Source: Irineochytrium annulatum (taxonomy: Eukaryota; Chytridiomycota; Chytridiomycetes; Chytridiales; Chytridiaceae). From it: 37,548 nucleotides of DNA. The translations under genes and the position numbers were made by a program. Shown piece after piece: positions 19,424-31,698 of the stretch (its first letter is position 1; each line of letters starts with the position of its first letter). A model generated the notes under the pieces. That model saw only the letters and a list, made by a program, of their open reading frames with translations, was not told where the DNA came from and did not search any database. The DNA lies in assembly GCA_027600665.1 (NCBI GenBank), contig JADGJL010000140.1:1-37548 (forward strand), in the 5' to 3' direction.

Positions 19424-22400
19424 TTAAATTTCGATGTTACGAGAAACCTCTCGCAATAGCGCGCCAATTTGTACGCATCGTAGGGATTCGTCCATTCGTG
19501 ACTGATGTTGTTCCTATGAGAGTGTCAGCAAGGTCAACGGCAACATGTATTCCACACCTGCTCGCCAATAAATTCATCAAACAATCCTTCAAAAGACAAC
19601 ACCATCCCGTAGAAAGTAGTCAAGCCAACGCCCAAATCCGCACAGACTTTGGCGATCCCCATTCCAGTATACTCCGTGCTATGGCCCTCCAGTGTGACGC
19701 TTTGTCTCGCCTCAAAGTACGTCTTCATCTGGTTGTTCACACCAGCAAGCAACTGGTCTCTGCGACTAAGAAACGCCTGTACAGCATCCGGCTCTCGCTG
19801 TGCACAGATTAGAGTAAGAAAATTCGCACATGGGTTTCTCACCTCGTTAATATCTAAAACGCGATGAGCGGCCTTCAACAAGGCATCCTCGTCCAGCCCA
19901 TCACCCGGATCATCGCTTGTCTCGCCATTGGGGTTTAACAAGAGAGGGCAATATCCTATGCTGTCTCCGCGCAAACCCTTCATGGCGTCGGATATCGCAC
20001 ACAGTTGTTTATACGCGTAGGCATCACTCTTGGCACCGCCCGGCATGTGGAGAGCTTTCATCTCATCGACCAAGGCCAGCCAATCTTTGTAGTACAACAC
20101 CGCCAGTCCAAAGGCATCGGGGAAAATTCGTAGAGAACCTTTTGCTACGTCAAGCGTAACCACTCGGCGTTTTGCAACAACATCTGGAAGCGACGCGCCG
20201 GCGCCAGCGAGTATTTGGGCAATTGACGGGGAAGGTGCCGGTGATAGTACAGATCGCGGGACTTGATTCTTTAAGTGTTGCCTATGGGGCAGCTGGTAAC
20301 GCAATCCCTCCGGAATGAAAGGTACCGGCAGGCCCATAAAATCTGTAAACGGTAATTATTTTATAGTAAGGGTTTCAAACCGGTACCGATAATTATTTCC
20401 GGCTTGAAGCTTTGGTCAATGCACGCTGAGATATCCCCTTTGAGCAACCTTTCACGTTCAGGCCGTTCCTCCGCCCCATCGCCAACGACTAAAGCTTGCA
20501 ACTCTTCTGCGAGCGCCGCCGCCTCAACGTTGTCAGATTTTCCTTTGAGCAGTACCGTCACTAAAGATTTTCCCGGAACGGAGATATTGTCGCCGCCGGC
20601 CACTTCGGCTTTAACAATCGTGACTTGGGAAACATCCTCCAATCTCAACGCTGCGGTTATATCGCGAGACAAAGCGTCACAAGCTTCTGTTGCAACTGCC
20701 AACTCCACCGGCAGAATGTTCAGCCGAAGTACGACTTGGACAGCTGCTTTCGGAACGGAAAGCAAGCGAATTGACGCGCTTGTTTTGGATCTTAAAGGTG
20801 CAAGTGTACTAGGTGCATTTGAAATGCCGACATCCCGCGAGCTAGCTCCGTCTGTTTGATTCGAAAGGCTGACAAATGCAGATGGTGCATTTCCGTAAAG
20901 CAGCTGGGTTTCTCCATCAAATCCGTGGAGACCGCCGATTTCATCTGAAGCAGCACTTGCCTCGTTGCCATCATCGCTTCCAAGTCCCGAAATTCCGTCG
21001 AATGACAGCGTCGATAACGATGTGTCTCTAGATATGTGAGGCTCCAGAGTCTCGGCGGAATAGGAAACTTCACTGGAGTCCGATGTCACGGACCCTTTCC
21101 TCCGAAATTCGTGGGAGCGCCGCCTTCCGGGACGACCGGCCGGCAAATGATCCATGTCGGCGTCGTGTGGAAGAGGAGTTGCGAGATAGTCCTCGCTTGA
21201 ATATGGCTTCTCGCCTTGCATGGGGAGAGGTATAAACGCGCCAGCGCTTTCGTACTCTTCGCTGAAGTAGTTTTCAAGGTCGTTAAGCATCTCGACTAAG
21301 ACCGCAGGGTTGTCCGGCCCAAATTGCCAACTTGAGCCATCGGACGATGCGTCAGCGACATCACCATAACCATACTGCGGCCTGTTCGCAGCCCGTTGCG
21401 AATGCGGAAGAGGTGATGGGTGCCGTGGCACTGTCGGCGACTGAGTTTTGCTAAGGTCTGAGCGTTCAGCAAATTTGCGTAATATGGGAGGCAGGCCTCC
21501 AACTTCTGGCCCGAGCGCGCATGTGCTCGAAACTCCCGCGATATTATACCGCGTAGACTTGGATGACTTAACTTTATCCAGGCAGCGCCAGCCGGATTCG
21601 GTCTCTTCGCGTATCGCAGACCTCACTTCTTTGCCGCCCGACAATATCTGTGAGATTTCCATTGTTCGAACACTTCGGGTGATCCAGCGCATGGAGTTTC
21701 CTCCACCCCCGAAAAGAATCGCTTTCAAGCTCGTATCTGAGTTCGAGATTCCATTCGCCATCACCTCGTCAATAACCTCGGAGGCAGAATCAGCAACGTC
21801 GGAAGCCAGTAACGCGACCAAAGGAGACAGAAGATCCTCTTCTAAGTTTAGTTGATGTGAGCCAACTGAAGAGGTCCAATCGATACTTTTCGCTGCAGGC
21901 GCTGCGGCTGTCGTACTAGCGTTATTCCCACCCCACCCCGAGCCCCATCCTGCTCCCCAGGGACCAGTCGACGTTGGCGCGGGGCGTCTGGAGTTCAATA
22001 CCGGTAATAAAGCTTTCAATATCTTCAGCGATCGCTTTTTATAGAAGGGCACTGAGTTTCGGAGGAGACTTATAATAAATTGAAATGCTGCGGCTTCATG
22101 TTCCGGGAAAAATGCATCTCGCAAAATAAGAACAGTCTGATTTAAAAAGTCTTCTTTGGATCGAAATCGCTTCTTTGAATAGCTCGAAAGCAAGCGCGCT
22201 AAGCTCTGCTTGCCTGCGCGCTGTGCTTGCTGTGACAGCGCCTCAGCAACTGCTAAACCTTGCTCGGTTGAAACTTTGGCAGATTCGCCTCCGTCATCCA
22301 GAGGATTAATTTCATAGCCTTGCAGTAGGCGTGGCAAGATTGCGAGAAAAGAGAAAAGGATTCGCGATGGTTGAGCATCAACAAAAAGGTCGTCTTCAAT

Positions 22401-25400
22401 AGTGATGGTCAAAGTAATAACTTCGACCGTCTCTCGTTCTGTCTCGGCCGAACACATCCCTCGGAGCAACATGGGTAGAATACCTGCAAACTGTCCCTTC
22501 CATTTTGTTGGCCTATGAACCGATAAAGTGTTTTTCACGGCCTGGTCTCCGATATCAATATCCGAAAGTATCTTATAAATCATTCGCACGCCCTCTAAGA
22601 ACTCCCACTCCAGGGGTGAGTTTAAACACGCCACTCCTGCCCAGAACAACTGCGGAACAAGCAGGACATCGGACGTTGACATCTTCTTCATCATAGCATT
22701 TAACGTAATTAAAATCTCCAACGCGAAACCTTGAATTTCCTCTGTAGGATCAGACACTGTGCTCGATAATCGATGCAGTATTTCTCCGACAATTCTCTGA
22801 CTACAAGGTGGAGAAATTGTTCTAAGAATTTGAAGAGATCGGCAAGCTGAATGACGGACAGGACAGCCAACAGCAAAGGCGAGGGCGACTTCGCCCCATA
22901 CTTCCACCAAGTTAGGTTCTACAACTTGAAATAAGCTCATAACGTCCGTAGCAAGATCGCTCAGCTGCTTTGTGGACTCGATTTCGCGAAGGCTGGGGCT
23001 GATGTCTTGATAAGGCCATATCCGGCGACCCTCCTTCAAGTCGAGTTTTGCCAATATGGCATCAATTTTTTGCCCCGCAAGACGTCGAGGAACAACACTA
23101 TGTATCAGATTTATCAAAAGCAGCCGCATTTGCTCGCATACGAGAGTTATAAAGTGGTCCAGTTGAATGAAGACGACGTGGAGAACGACCGGGAGGTGCT
23201 CTAACAAAGGCGAGCATCCTACCTCAATCGAGAGATCCACGAGTAGAACACAAGCCAACCCGCCTGAGCCAAACGCAGGACGCATCGGCATTTCTGGAAG
23301 AATTTGGCTGAGGTCAATGACGTATAAATCTGATTTAGTCCTGGCGTCATCATCTCGATCGCCGTCAAATCTTCTCGAAGCGTCGACAGGTATCAAACTC
23401 CGCGGAGTTATACGAGAGATAATTGCATTAACAAGTTTATCGCAAGCTCGAGTCCTGCTCAAGTAGACAACGACCTTCTTGGCATGAGCGACAAACTTCG
23501 GATTTCGACGCCTAATGCCAACTGCCAGCAGGAAATCCACAATAATTTCAACGTGTTGCTCCATTCGTATGGTGTCCGTATCGTCGTCCAACGTGTGGGC
23601 TGACAACGATGTAACGCTCTCATTTTCGCCATGCCTTTCTTCGACCTGAGTTTCAACTAACTCAACCCATAACTGTTCAATTTCGGAAACGTAGTCGTCG
23701 CCATAACGCATTGTTAAATAGAAAAGGTTGGTTAAAATGGCGTCGGCACGTAGGATGGCTTGGTCTATACTTCTTCGTGGCTTTAAAAAAATAATTTCTC
23801 GAGGGGCGTCCTCCCAACCCGGGTTCCGTCTAGCGGAAGGGGCATCGTACTTATTCTCAAGCGTTTGCCACAAGTTCAGGTTTCTGACCCACGGGACGAT
23901 AAACGTCAAGAAGTCTTTAATGCCCTCCGGATTCGATACTTCATTGGCTCCAACCTGTTCTAATCTCATACAAATTTCTGATAACATCTGAAGAATATTA
24001 TATAAGCAGAACTGCGTACTATCTTACATCACAAGTCAGCTCAGGCCGCTGAGAGGCGAGTCGCGTCGACGCGCACTTCTGAGCGGACTTATACATTGCC
24101 GGAAGGGAGCTTACTATTGCCAATGACTCGTAGATCGCGTCGTCATCGTCGACTTCAAATTTATCAACAGACGGAGACAAAACGTCCGGATCCGGGAATA
24201 ACTCATCGCCCCATAGTCGGAGTTCGACGGCCCTTAGCAACCTTGCAGCACCCTTGCGCACCTGAGGGTTTGATTCTCCGGCCTTGTACAAGGCGAGCGT
24301 TAACATCCTATGAGCAACGCAAGGATAGTCACGAGGAGCGCCACCAAATCCTAAAGGTCCGCTTTCCTCGCCCTTTCCAGCATATATGTTCACAATCGCC
24401 GTAAAATAGCTGATCGAACCCGGAGATATTGGGGCCCTGAGATAGCATTCGCAAATAGCATGTTCCATCAAATGTTCCATTGTCGGATTATTTGCCAGAA
24501 GTGCTTCGATGGCAGACAAAGCTATCGCGTGCACAGCTTCATCCGGCGACTTGAACATATCATTCAACCAATTCGTTATATCGTCAACGCTGAAGTCGGA
24601 GGATTTTAGCGTTGGATCATGAAATTCCTTTTCAACTTTTAGCGAGCCCTTGCAAAGAGTAGACATTGTTTTTAAGGCAGCTATCGCCAGAACCTTCCTT
24701 TGCTCGTCCATCGTCGAAGCGAGCACGCCACGTTCTCGATTATCTTTAATTGGGTCAAGGGCAGAAAGCATGGTCTTTGTTTCCCGATCCAAGAAAACAA
24801 CAGCATGCTTCCCGTGACCACACCACTGCTCAATAAGTTGAAATAAACTCAGCCTGAGCTCACACGGGAAGTACTTCGAGACGGACTCGAGACTCTTAAG
24901 ACCAATCAGCTTAACGCTTGCGTTCCGTCCCCCATCTTGAGCGTCTAGAATTGCAGAATAAAGGCGATCATACACCCGATCCACGAGGTTGCAAAAGTAG
25001 TATCGCAGCATTTGGTAGTCCCACTCCATCTTTACGTCCGAGCTCCCAAGAAACTTGGCCGTATCACGAATGTAAGAAACGATAGGCCGGACAATAGACT
25101 CGTTAGAGCGGTACGAGTCTATTTCGACGAAGTCTGCCACTAGGGATATCAGGTGCGTTATTTCGACCCGAAGACGTTCCAGTCGTTTGATGTTCGATAT
25201 CATAGCCACCTGAGATGGCGAGGATACCGATTTTTTCCCACCTCCTGCATTAGGAAGGGCGCTCCCAGCCGATTCCGTAGTTCGCATTGGCCTCAACCTC
25301 ATGTCCTCGGTAACGTTGCGCATAAACGGCTGAAGACCCTCCAACAACGTTTTGTAACTCAGCCAGTGAACGTTTCCCAACGAAGCGACGACATGCTGTC

Positions 25401-28400
25401 TTATCGAGTTTCTTTCGGACGAAAGCAAAGGCAGCATCATTGTAAATAGCTGGCTCGGGGTCATCGGTCGTTCCTTTGGCAGATCTTCCGTATCACTACT
25501 GCTGATAGAGCGCCTCATCAAGGGCGACTTCTCGGGAGAAAGAGAGCTGGATCGCGCGACTTCGATCGTTGCCGCTGTAAAGGTTAGGAACACCTTCCAC
25601 TGATCAATGATGCTATCGGTCGCAGGCGTGGTAATGCTATAGCCCGCCCCCGGTACTCCTTGAGGAGCCACGCCGGGAGACGCGCCGAGCCATCTCACGT
25701 TATTAGCGTTAAGCTTCGTTGATGAGGGAAAGTCCGAGGCAGTTTGAATAGACGGGTGCAGATTGACAAGCCTTGCAAACACGTCAACCAGACAGACTGT
25801 CAGAGCCTTCGAGCTTGCAAACTCATGGAACCACTGGACGAGGTCTGGGACGCACCTTAGCCATATCGCCGCTTCTTGCGGATTCTCGGATCCCGCAATG
25901 ACTACCAACGCATCCTTCATACCCAGCAAGCGCAGAAGGTTTTGCTGATGCTGTTGCTGATGCTTCTGGTTCTCGTACCGCATAGAGCCGATGGCGATGG
26001 TAGGTTGAAGGAAATGCCGGCTAACCAAATCATGACCAGATTGCTCCATAATGTGAATGATGCGGCTTCTTTGCGTTTTCAATCGAGATGTCGAAACGCC
26101 TTTAAACATAAATTGCTTTCGGAGGTTCAAATTTGACTTGGAAGCTTTATACATGGCCTGCCTTCTCCGAAGTTCCGGGGTCTCCGAGCCTTTACTTTTA
26201 GTAGAATGCATGTCAGCGTCAAGGTCTTCCGTAGACCCTGTGAGTGTTTTCTCAAAAGAGGCGGCAAGCTTTATAATTCGAATCCCCATTCGTCGGACAC
26301 AAATTGACGTCGATAACAGAAAAAGCACGCCTTTCCCCTCTATTTCATTGACGATTCTTTCGATTTCTTCCTCTTCCATTCCTTTAAGGGTCGCCTCCCC
26401 GCTTTTCAACTTTTCGTACCAGCTTTCGATCATTTGAACATAAAGTCCAAGTCCGCCGCTCTTCAAAACATTCTCGCTGCATTCCGCCATCGTTGTCAAC
26501 GATGCAATACGGTCATTTACGGTGGCGACTATGGCATTTCCAAGGATGCGGATCACCCCCTGCGTCAGATCCGTGCCAGGCCGTAGTCGATCCCCAAGCG
26601 TCCAGAAAATCCGGCCGGACACGTCGTCATTTTCCCCTTGCGTAATTTCTGATATTCGTATTAAGCATTCCAAAGCAGCCTGTCGAACGTTGTCGTCTTT
26701 GTGTAGAGTATACCGCGACATCATCTCCACAATTCGAGTCGCGCTTAGCCCCGCCGGCGTAAACCGCGGTAAACACTCAATATAGTTCTTTAGCAAATCG
26801 AACAAGACGAGCCTATCCCGGCTGTTGATCAAAATTGACTCAGAGGATCCAGTCGGCCGATCCGTTCGCGTCTCCGTAGCTGATAGCTCCGAAAACGACG
26901 ATCTCCGACCAGAATTCGTGGATGAGGGTATACTCGACGAGTTGGAACTGCCATATGTGAAGCTGCCACCGGGTTCCGATGAGGGCACTACGTCCCTCCA
27001 TAAATACGTTCCGCAAGCTTTATCTAACGCAATGGCGAGACGGCCCAAAACCGTGTTGACTCTTTCCAAGTGATCGCGTACGCTGCTACTCATTCTTTGC
27101 ACAATTCTGTCAGACAACGCGGAGTTGATTTTAGTCTTGCCGGCCTCTATCACGACGGATAAGCTTCCAAATGATGTTATCTCGCTGGGAATCACCCTTT
27201 TCCGCATAGCAGCCAGGCTTTCGATCGAAGATTGTGTTGGTGACATTGGACCGGGAAATGGTGGGTGAGGAATTTTAACCTTCCCTTCCACAACAACGTA
27301 TCCGACCGTTGACACGGATGCCGCGGTGAGACCGCCCTGTTGCGGAACGCCCAATTGTTGATTCCCGGTGTTCCCAGTTGCTCCGCCCTTTCCTTGCAAC
27401 GCTTCTTCCATGTCGGCCAACAGGAGCAGAAATGATCTCATTGCAATTGTCAGCCGCTCCGGATTTACACTCACGTCTCCAATTACAATGCTCGAGGTGG
27501 TAGCCGCAGCTTGTCCGCCCATTCCGTTCGGAGCTCGAGCAGTCGAGTCGTCAAGTGAATCACCAAAACCGATCGTAGTTCCGCCAAGTGTCGTTCCTGA
27601 AAACGACGTCCCAAACGTAAATGCTTGCGAGGGCCCGCCAATCATCGGAGAAACAGCTCCAGAGCTGTGAGGAACAACAGGCTCAATCCCCAATAGCAAA
27701 GAGCCAATCTGGTCAAGTATAGGGTCCGTAAAGCGAACGAGGGCGATATATACTAGGCGGACGAATATATCTAAATGAGTCTCGCTCGGTGTTAGACTGC
27801 GGCTTTTCGAGGGGAATAAGTGATTTAGAAGTTCCCGAATTCGTCGCTGTGCATTCGTGCTGGACGGATCGCAGCATCGAAACAGATAAACCCAGACTAT
27901 CCGGCTAACCGATATTAACGCAGAGGTCTTCAGTTGCTTGTTTTTAAAGTTTTGCAGGCAGCTTTCAATGACAGGCGGGTAGTTCTTAAGAAAGAATTCC
28001 TTCTTGGACACGCAAAGCAGGGTCTCAACCACCGGTAGTGCCACCTTATGTAATCGTTGAAGGAGCTGAACAGTCAAGGCAGCAACGCACCTGCAGATGA
28101 CTACGCTTAGTGGCCATGCGCGACGCCTTGACATAAATGCTCTCCACAGACTTCATCCACGCAGGAAGATTTACCTCGGCTTGCGCAACCTGTGTTGTGT
28201 CAGAAAACCGTCGTCACCTGTTCAAATACCGAGGCCACCGGTTCCAGTAACTCCGCCAGCACTTCTGCATACGCATGCTTTATTCTCTGCGAGTGCGATT
28301 TGTCAAAGAATTCTGAACAAATGCCCAAGAAGTCAGCCGTCTCCTCCAAGCTCTCCATCGGGTATATCTGACGACCATATTAATCGCAGCAACGACAAGG

Positions 28401-29320
28401 AGGAGCCACCTTCAGCTTCAAAAAGCGCATGCTCCTGATGATCAGCTCAAGCTTGAGCTCGCGCACTGAACTTGCTCTGGATAACTCGGAAATCTCCGAT
28501 ACAAAGCGATCGCTGACGGTAGCAAATCTTCCAGGAGTCAATATGAAGTAGTACGCCTGTGCGTGTACCTTATGTTCGACAACGCCCCAATAAGTTCAGA
28601 GAACAGCTCCACATTGGCCTGCCGGTTTGCGGACCGCATCGTTAGTTCCCTACTTGGAATTAAATAATTGTGCTGCAATGCTGTAGAACTTACGGATCAA
28701 TGTTTCGGAGCTGCGCGAAAACCATCTCCTCCAACTTAATCCCAAGATCGTTTGGTAATGTCTCCTTCGTCAGACGCCGTATAATCTCTATCAAAGCGCG
28801 ACATAAAATGAAGTTTGACACAAGCTAGACATGTGTGTTCAGTAATTTGAAGCATGGCACTGGCACAAAAACGTACTGATTTTCGTTCCTTGATGATATG
28901 TTCCAATTCCCGGGATCGATAAATCGCAGCACTAAGGATCACGCGTTAGTAGAAAGCACAGCCAGCAAAAATCGGTCTCTACACATACACGTTCGAAGGT
29001 ATGTCGTCAGACGTCCGTTCACTCTTCCCCTTCCTCCATATCATCACGCAGTCAATGATAAGTTTCGGGCAGTACTTCGCGACAGAGCCGAGACCACGCA
29101 GCAGGCCATCAAACTCAGGGTCCACGCCAGGCCTCAGAGGAACGGAGAGGTCGATGGTGGAGTCTGTGACTGATGTTGACGAGAAAACGAGTGAGTCGAC
29201 CTTGAGCTCGGCCACCTTGACGAATCTGATGAAGACCGACTGCAAAGCAAACATGGCCGGCGTCCGAGACGGCGCTGCAGCCACCTCCGTCGGCATCGCG
29301 GCATCGCCCCCGGAGCTCAT
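19424..29320 (-). CDS. Furry/Tao3/Mor2-family cell morphogenesis protein, about 3149 aa
   Basis: A giant HEAT-like scaffold. In yeasts and animals the family acts with NDR/LATS-type kinases (RAM/MOR pathway) in polarised growth. Eleven exons, all frame-consistent: 29320-28989, 28931-28877, 28824-28694, 28652-28569, 28527-28410, 28367-28230, 28189-28091, 28044-24028, 23987-20387, 20342-19558, 19513-19424. Introns are 40-57 nt. Diagnostic N-terminal blocks are FALQSVFIRFVKVAELKVD, LRPGVDPEFDGLLRGLGSVA, WRKGKSER, SMRFLKLK and YPMESLEETADFLGICSEFF. EVNLPAWMK and LLCVSKKEFFLKNYPPVIE follow. A long HEAT-like middle covers about residues 350-2450, then a Ser-rich segment. Near residues 2723-2858 is a compact alpha/beta-like stretch containing QVTIVKAEV and SLVTVLLKG. 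About 290 helical residues I do not recognise follow. The start is the first Met after an in-frame stop; upstream exons are not excluded. Length fits the family (about 2200-3500 aa). Confidence 0.88.
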
Positions 29321-30284
29321 TGCTTCAGGTTCAACAACAAGCCTTTTCGACCTTCAAGCCACGTCGGAGCTGAATGCCGTTTGGTGGCTTGATCGCCCTC
29401 ATCAACATCATCCTCAAATGTAGGGAAGGAGAGTGGCAAACGGAGAGTAGCAAGCGTTCGTTTTGCGAGGACGTGCAGCGATGAAGCAGTTGTTTATTTC
29501 ACATACTTGGCTACGGCAACACGTAATATGTACAACGCCTCGGTTGACCAACGCTACGAGCCACAACCTCGCAACCGTGTCCTGCACCCATCCTTGCCTT
29601 AGCAGGCAGCGCTGTCATCCTCACAAGCGTTTTCTATAAGTTATAACTGCCGCAGGTGCTGTCCGTAGCAGTTGCAGCGAATCCGGTATTTCTGGTCATC
29701 AGCTCCACATCTTCTACCCGCTCCTTCCTGCGCCCTGTCATTCCTCCAACGAAGATGCCCCTGTCTATTGACATCGCGATGATCGCCCTCGTCTGGGATT
29801 TAGTTGGCACCAGGAACTACGAAAACGTAAATGCATATGTCCTTCAATGCTGCAAATGTACGCGTTGTTCGCAAACGAAGATTGTATATATGGTTCATAG
29901 AACATAATGTAGGAGTCTTACCTTACTAATTATTTACAACGGGTATCCTCTCCCCTCAAAATAACTCAAAAATAATGCGTTTTTTTGGATTTTTTATTTT
30001 TTAATTTTTATTTTTATTTTTATTTTTTTTTTGCAGATGGCAGCGAAGGTCAGATGGATTTGACCACAACGAGAATAAAGTAATGATAAACAAACGCTGG
30101 CGCCATGTGTAAGCACATTCAACCACATCTCCCTCGCACCTGAGCCTGGCGCCAGGCCCATCTAGCATGCTTGGCGGCCCACCAAAAGCAATGGGTGAGC
30201 GTCCCTACATCAAATATTGGAATGCGACCACCGTGCTCGTTTGCCGTCTTCCTATGGCCTGCAAACGGACCACTTGTACGGGTT
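29321..30284. other. Intergenic region between Furry and OLA1, with T-rich tract
   Basis: Upstream region of both genes, which diverge from here. No supported gene. A minus-strand stretch at about 29807-29634 is open without an initiating start at its left end and includes IIAMSIDRGIFVGGMTGRR. It might be an upstream exon or chance. Between 29979 and 30033 the plus strand is nearly pure T, ending TTTTGCAG. Confidence 0.45.
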
Positions 30285-31610
30285 ATGCCTGTGGTCTCCA
30301 TCCGCAAGCACTTGTACACTACGAAGTCTAGCACGCGGGGTTACGGCGTCCTTGGCCGGAGCTCGAACAACCTGAAGATGGGTATATGGGAATTGCATGC
30401 GTTTAGACCCGCTTACCGCCAGGGTAGGGATTGTCGGGCTGCCCAATGTCGGAAAGTCAGCATTCTTTAACGTGCTGACGGCGAGCTCGGTTCCAAGCGA
30501 GAACTTCCCTTTTTGTACAATCGACCCAAGTGAGGCCCGCGTTAACGTTGCGGATCCACGCCTAGAGACATTGGCTACAATGTACAAACCCAAAGCCGTG
30601 ATTCCGGCGTTCCTTACCGTTGTCGACATCGCTGGCCTGGTAAAAGGGGCGGCCGCTTCTGGGGAAGGGATCGGCAATAAATTCCTTTCCGACGTCCAAG
30701 CGGCGGACGGCCTGTACCATCTGATTCGCGGCTTTAAATCTCCGGACGTCATTCATGTCGAGGGTTTGCATTGACGACTTGGATGATCGCTAAGCTTATC
30801 CGCAGGCTCCGTGGATGCGGTCCGGGATTGCGACATCATAAAGACGGAGCTCAGGCTGAAGGATGCCGAGCAGGTTGCGACCATGCGCGCCAAGCGCGCC
30901 CGCGCGGTCACCTCGGACCGAACGGGAGCGGCTGCGATGGAAGTGGCTATTTACGATCGCGTGACAGGGCTGTTGTTGGAGGAAAATATGGACGTTAGAG
31001 ACGTGGAGTGGTCAGTTGTGGAGGCGGAGGTCCTGAACCGGCTCGCCCTTCTGACGGCAAAGCCGGTCGTATACCTGGTAAACGTCAGCGAGGAAGACTT
31101 TGCAGCGGGGTCCTGCGAGGCTGTGGAAGCGGTGCGGGCACACGTACGACGGGATGATCCGGTTCTTGCGTTCTCCGCCGAGCTTGAGGAGATGTTGGCG
31201 ATGACGGAGGGAGAGGAGGAGAAGATGGAATACCTCGCGAGTCTTGGGCATAATGTGAACTCTGCGCTGGATGACATCGTCTTAGCCGGTTACAAGGCGA
31301 TGGGCCTGGAGTACTTCTTCACGGCAGGGCCCATGGAGGTCCGCGCCTGGACATTTAAGTCGGGCAGCAAATGTCCTCAAGCGGCAGCTGTAATACACTC
31401 CGACTTTGAGAAGGCTTTCGTTGCTGCAGAAGTTATGCGTTTTGAAGACTTAAGAGCGTTGGGTTCAGAAGACGCGCTGAAGAAAGAGGGGAGGCTTGTC
31501 ACGAAAGGAAAGGATGGTATTATCCAGGTACTCATGGCGCCGCGGTCAAGCTAACATATCCATAGGATGGCGATATTTGTCATTTCAAGACAGCGAAAGT
31601 AGCAAGATGA
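30285..31610 (+). CDS. OLA1: Obg-like ATPase 1 (OLA1/YchF family)
   Basis: A P-loop ATPase of the Obg group that binds ribosomes in the cytosol. Four exons: 30285-30381, 30428-30763, 30806-31527 and 31566-31610, giving 399 aa, the normal family length. Introns are 46, 42 and 38 nt; each contains a pyrimidine-TAAC/TTAC-like branch element near the acceptor. Motifs: GLPNVGKS (G1, residues 36-43), [11 protein letters not shown] (G3), [10 protein letters not shown] (the family NxxE replacing NKxD, which explains ATP over GTP preference), and a C-terminal TGS domain with [14 protein letters not shown]. Splicing out the last intron restores the C-terminus [12 protein letters not shown]. The start at 30285 gives the conserved [20 protein letters not shown] lead-in; an upstream Met in the same open frame (30171) would add 38 residues. 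Confidence 0.95.
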
Positions 31611-31698
31611 CGTATGATATAATTCCAATAAACACAATTTGCAGATTCCCACAGATGAATAACAAGACATGATAAGGCACAAAATTGAGTCACGATCA

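Noticed and set aside
28066..28090. A 25-nt intron in Furry (GTGCGT...TTCAG)
   Set aside because: A 46-nt version using the later acceptor (28045-28090) is also in frame and gives HLQVALPVVETLLCVS, which matches the spacing of the family block without an insertion and fits the size of the other introns.
28190..28217. A 28-nt intron in Furry (GTGACG...CACAG)
   Set aside because: The upstream donor GTATTT gives a 40-nt intron (28190-28229) in the same phase and yields PVASVAQAEVN, matching the family spacing between PVA and EVN. The 28-nt version would add four residues.
29634..29807. Minus-strand open stretch (IIAMSIDRGIFVGG) as an upstream Furry exon
   Set aside because: It ends in a stop without a usable donor that joins in frame to the Furry start, and I do not recognise the sequence.
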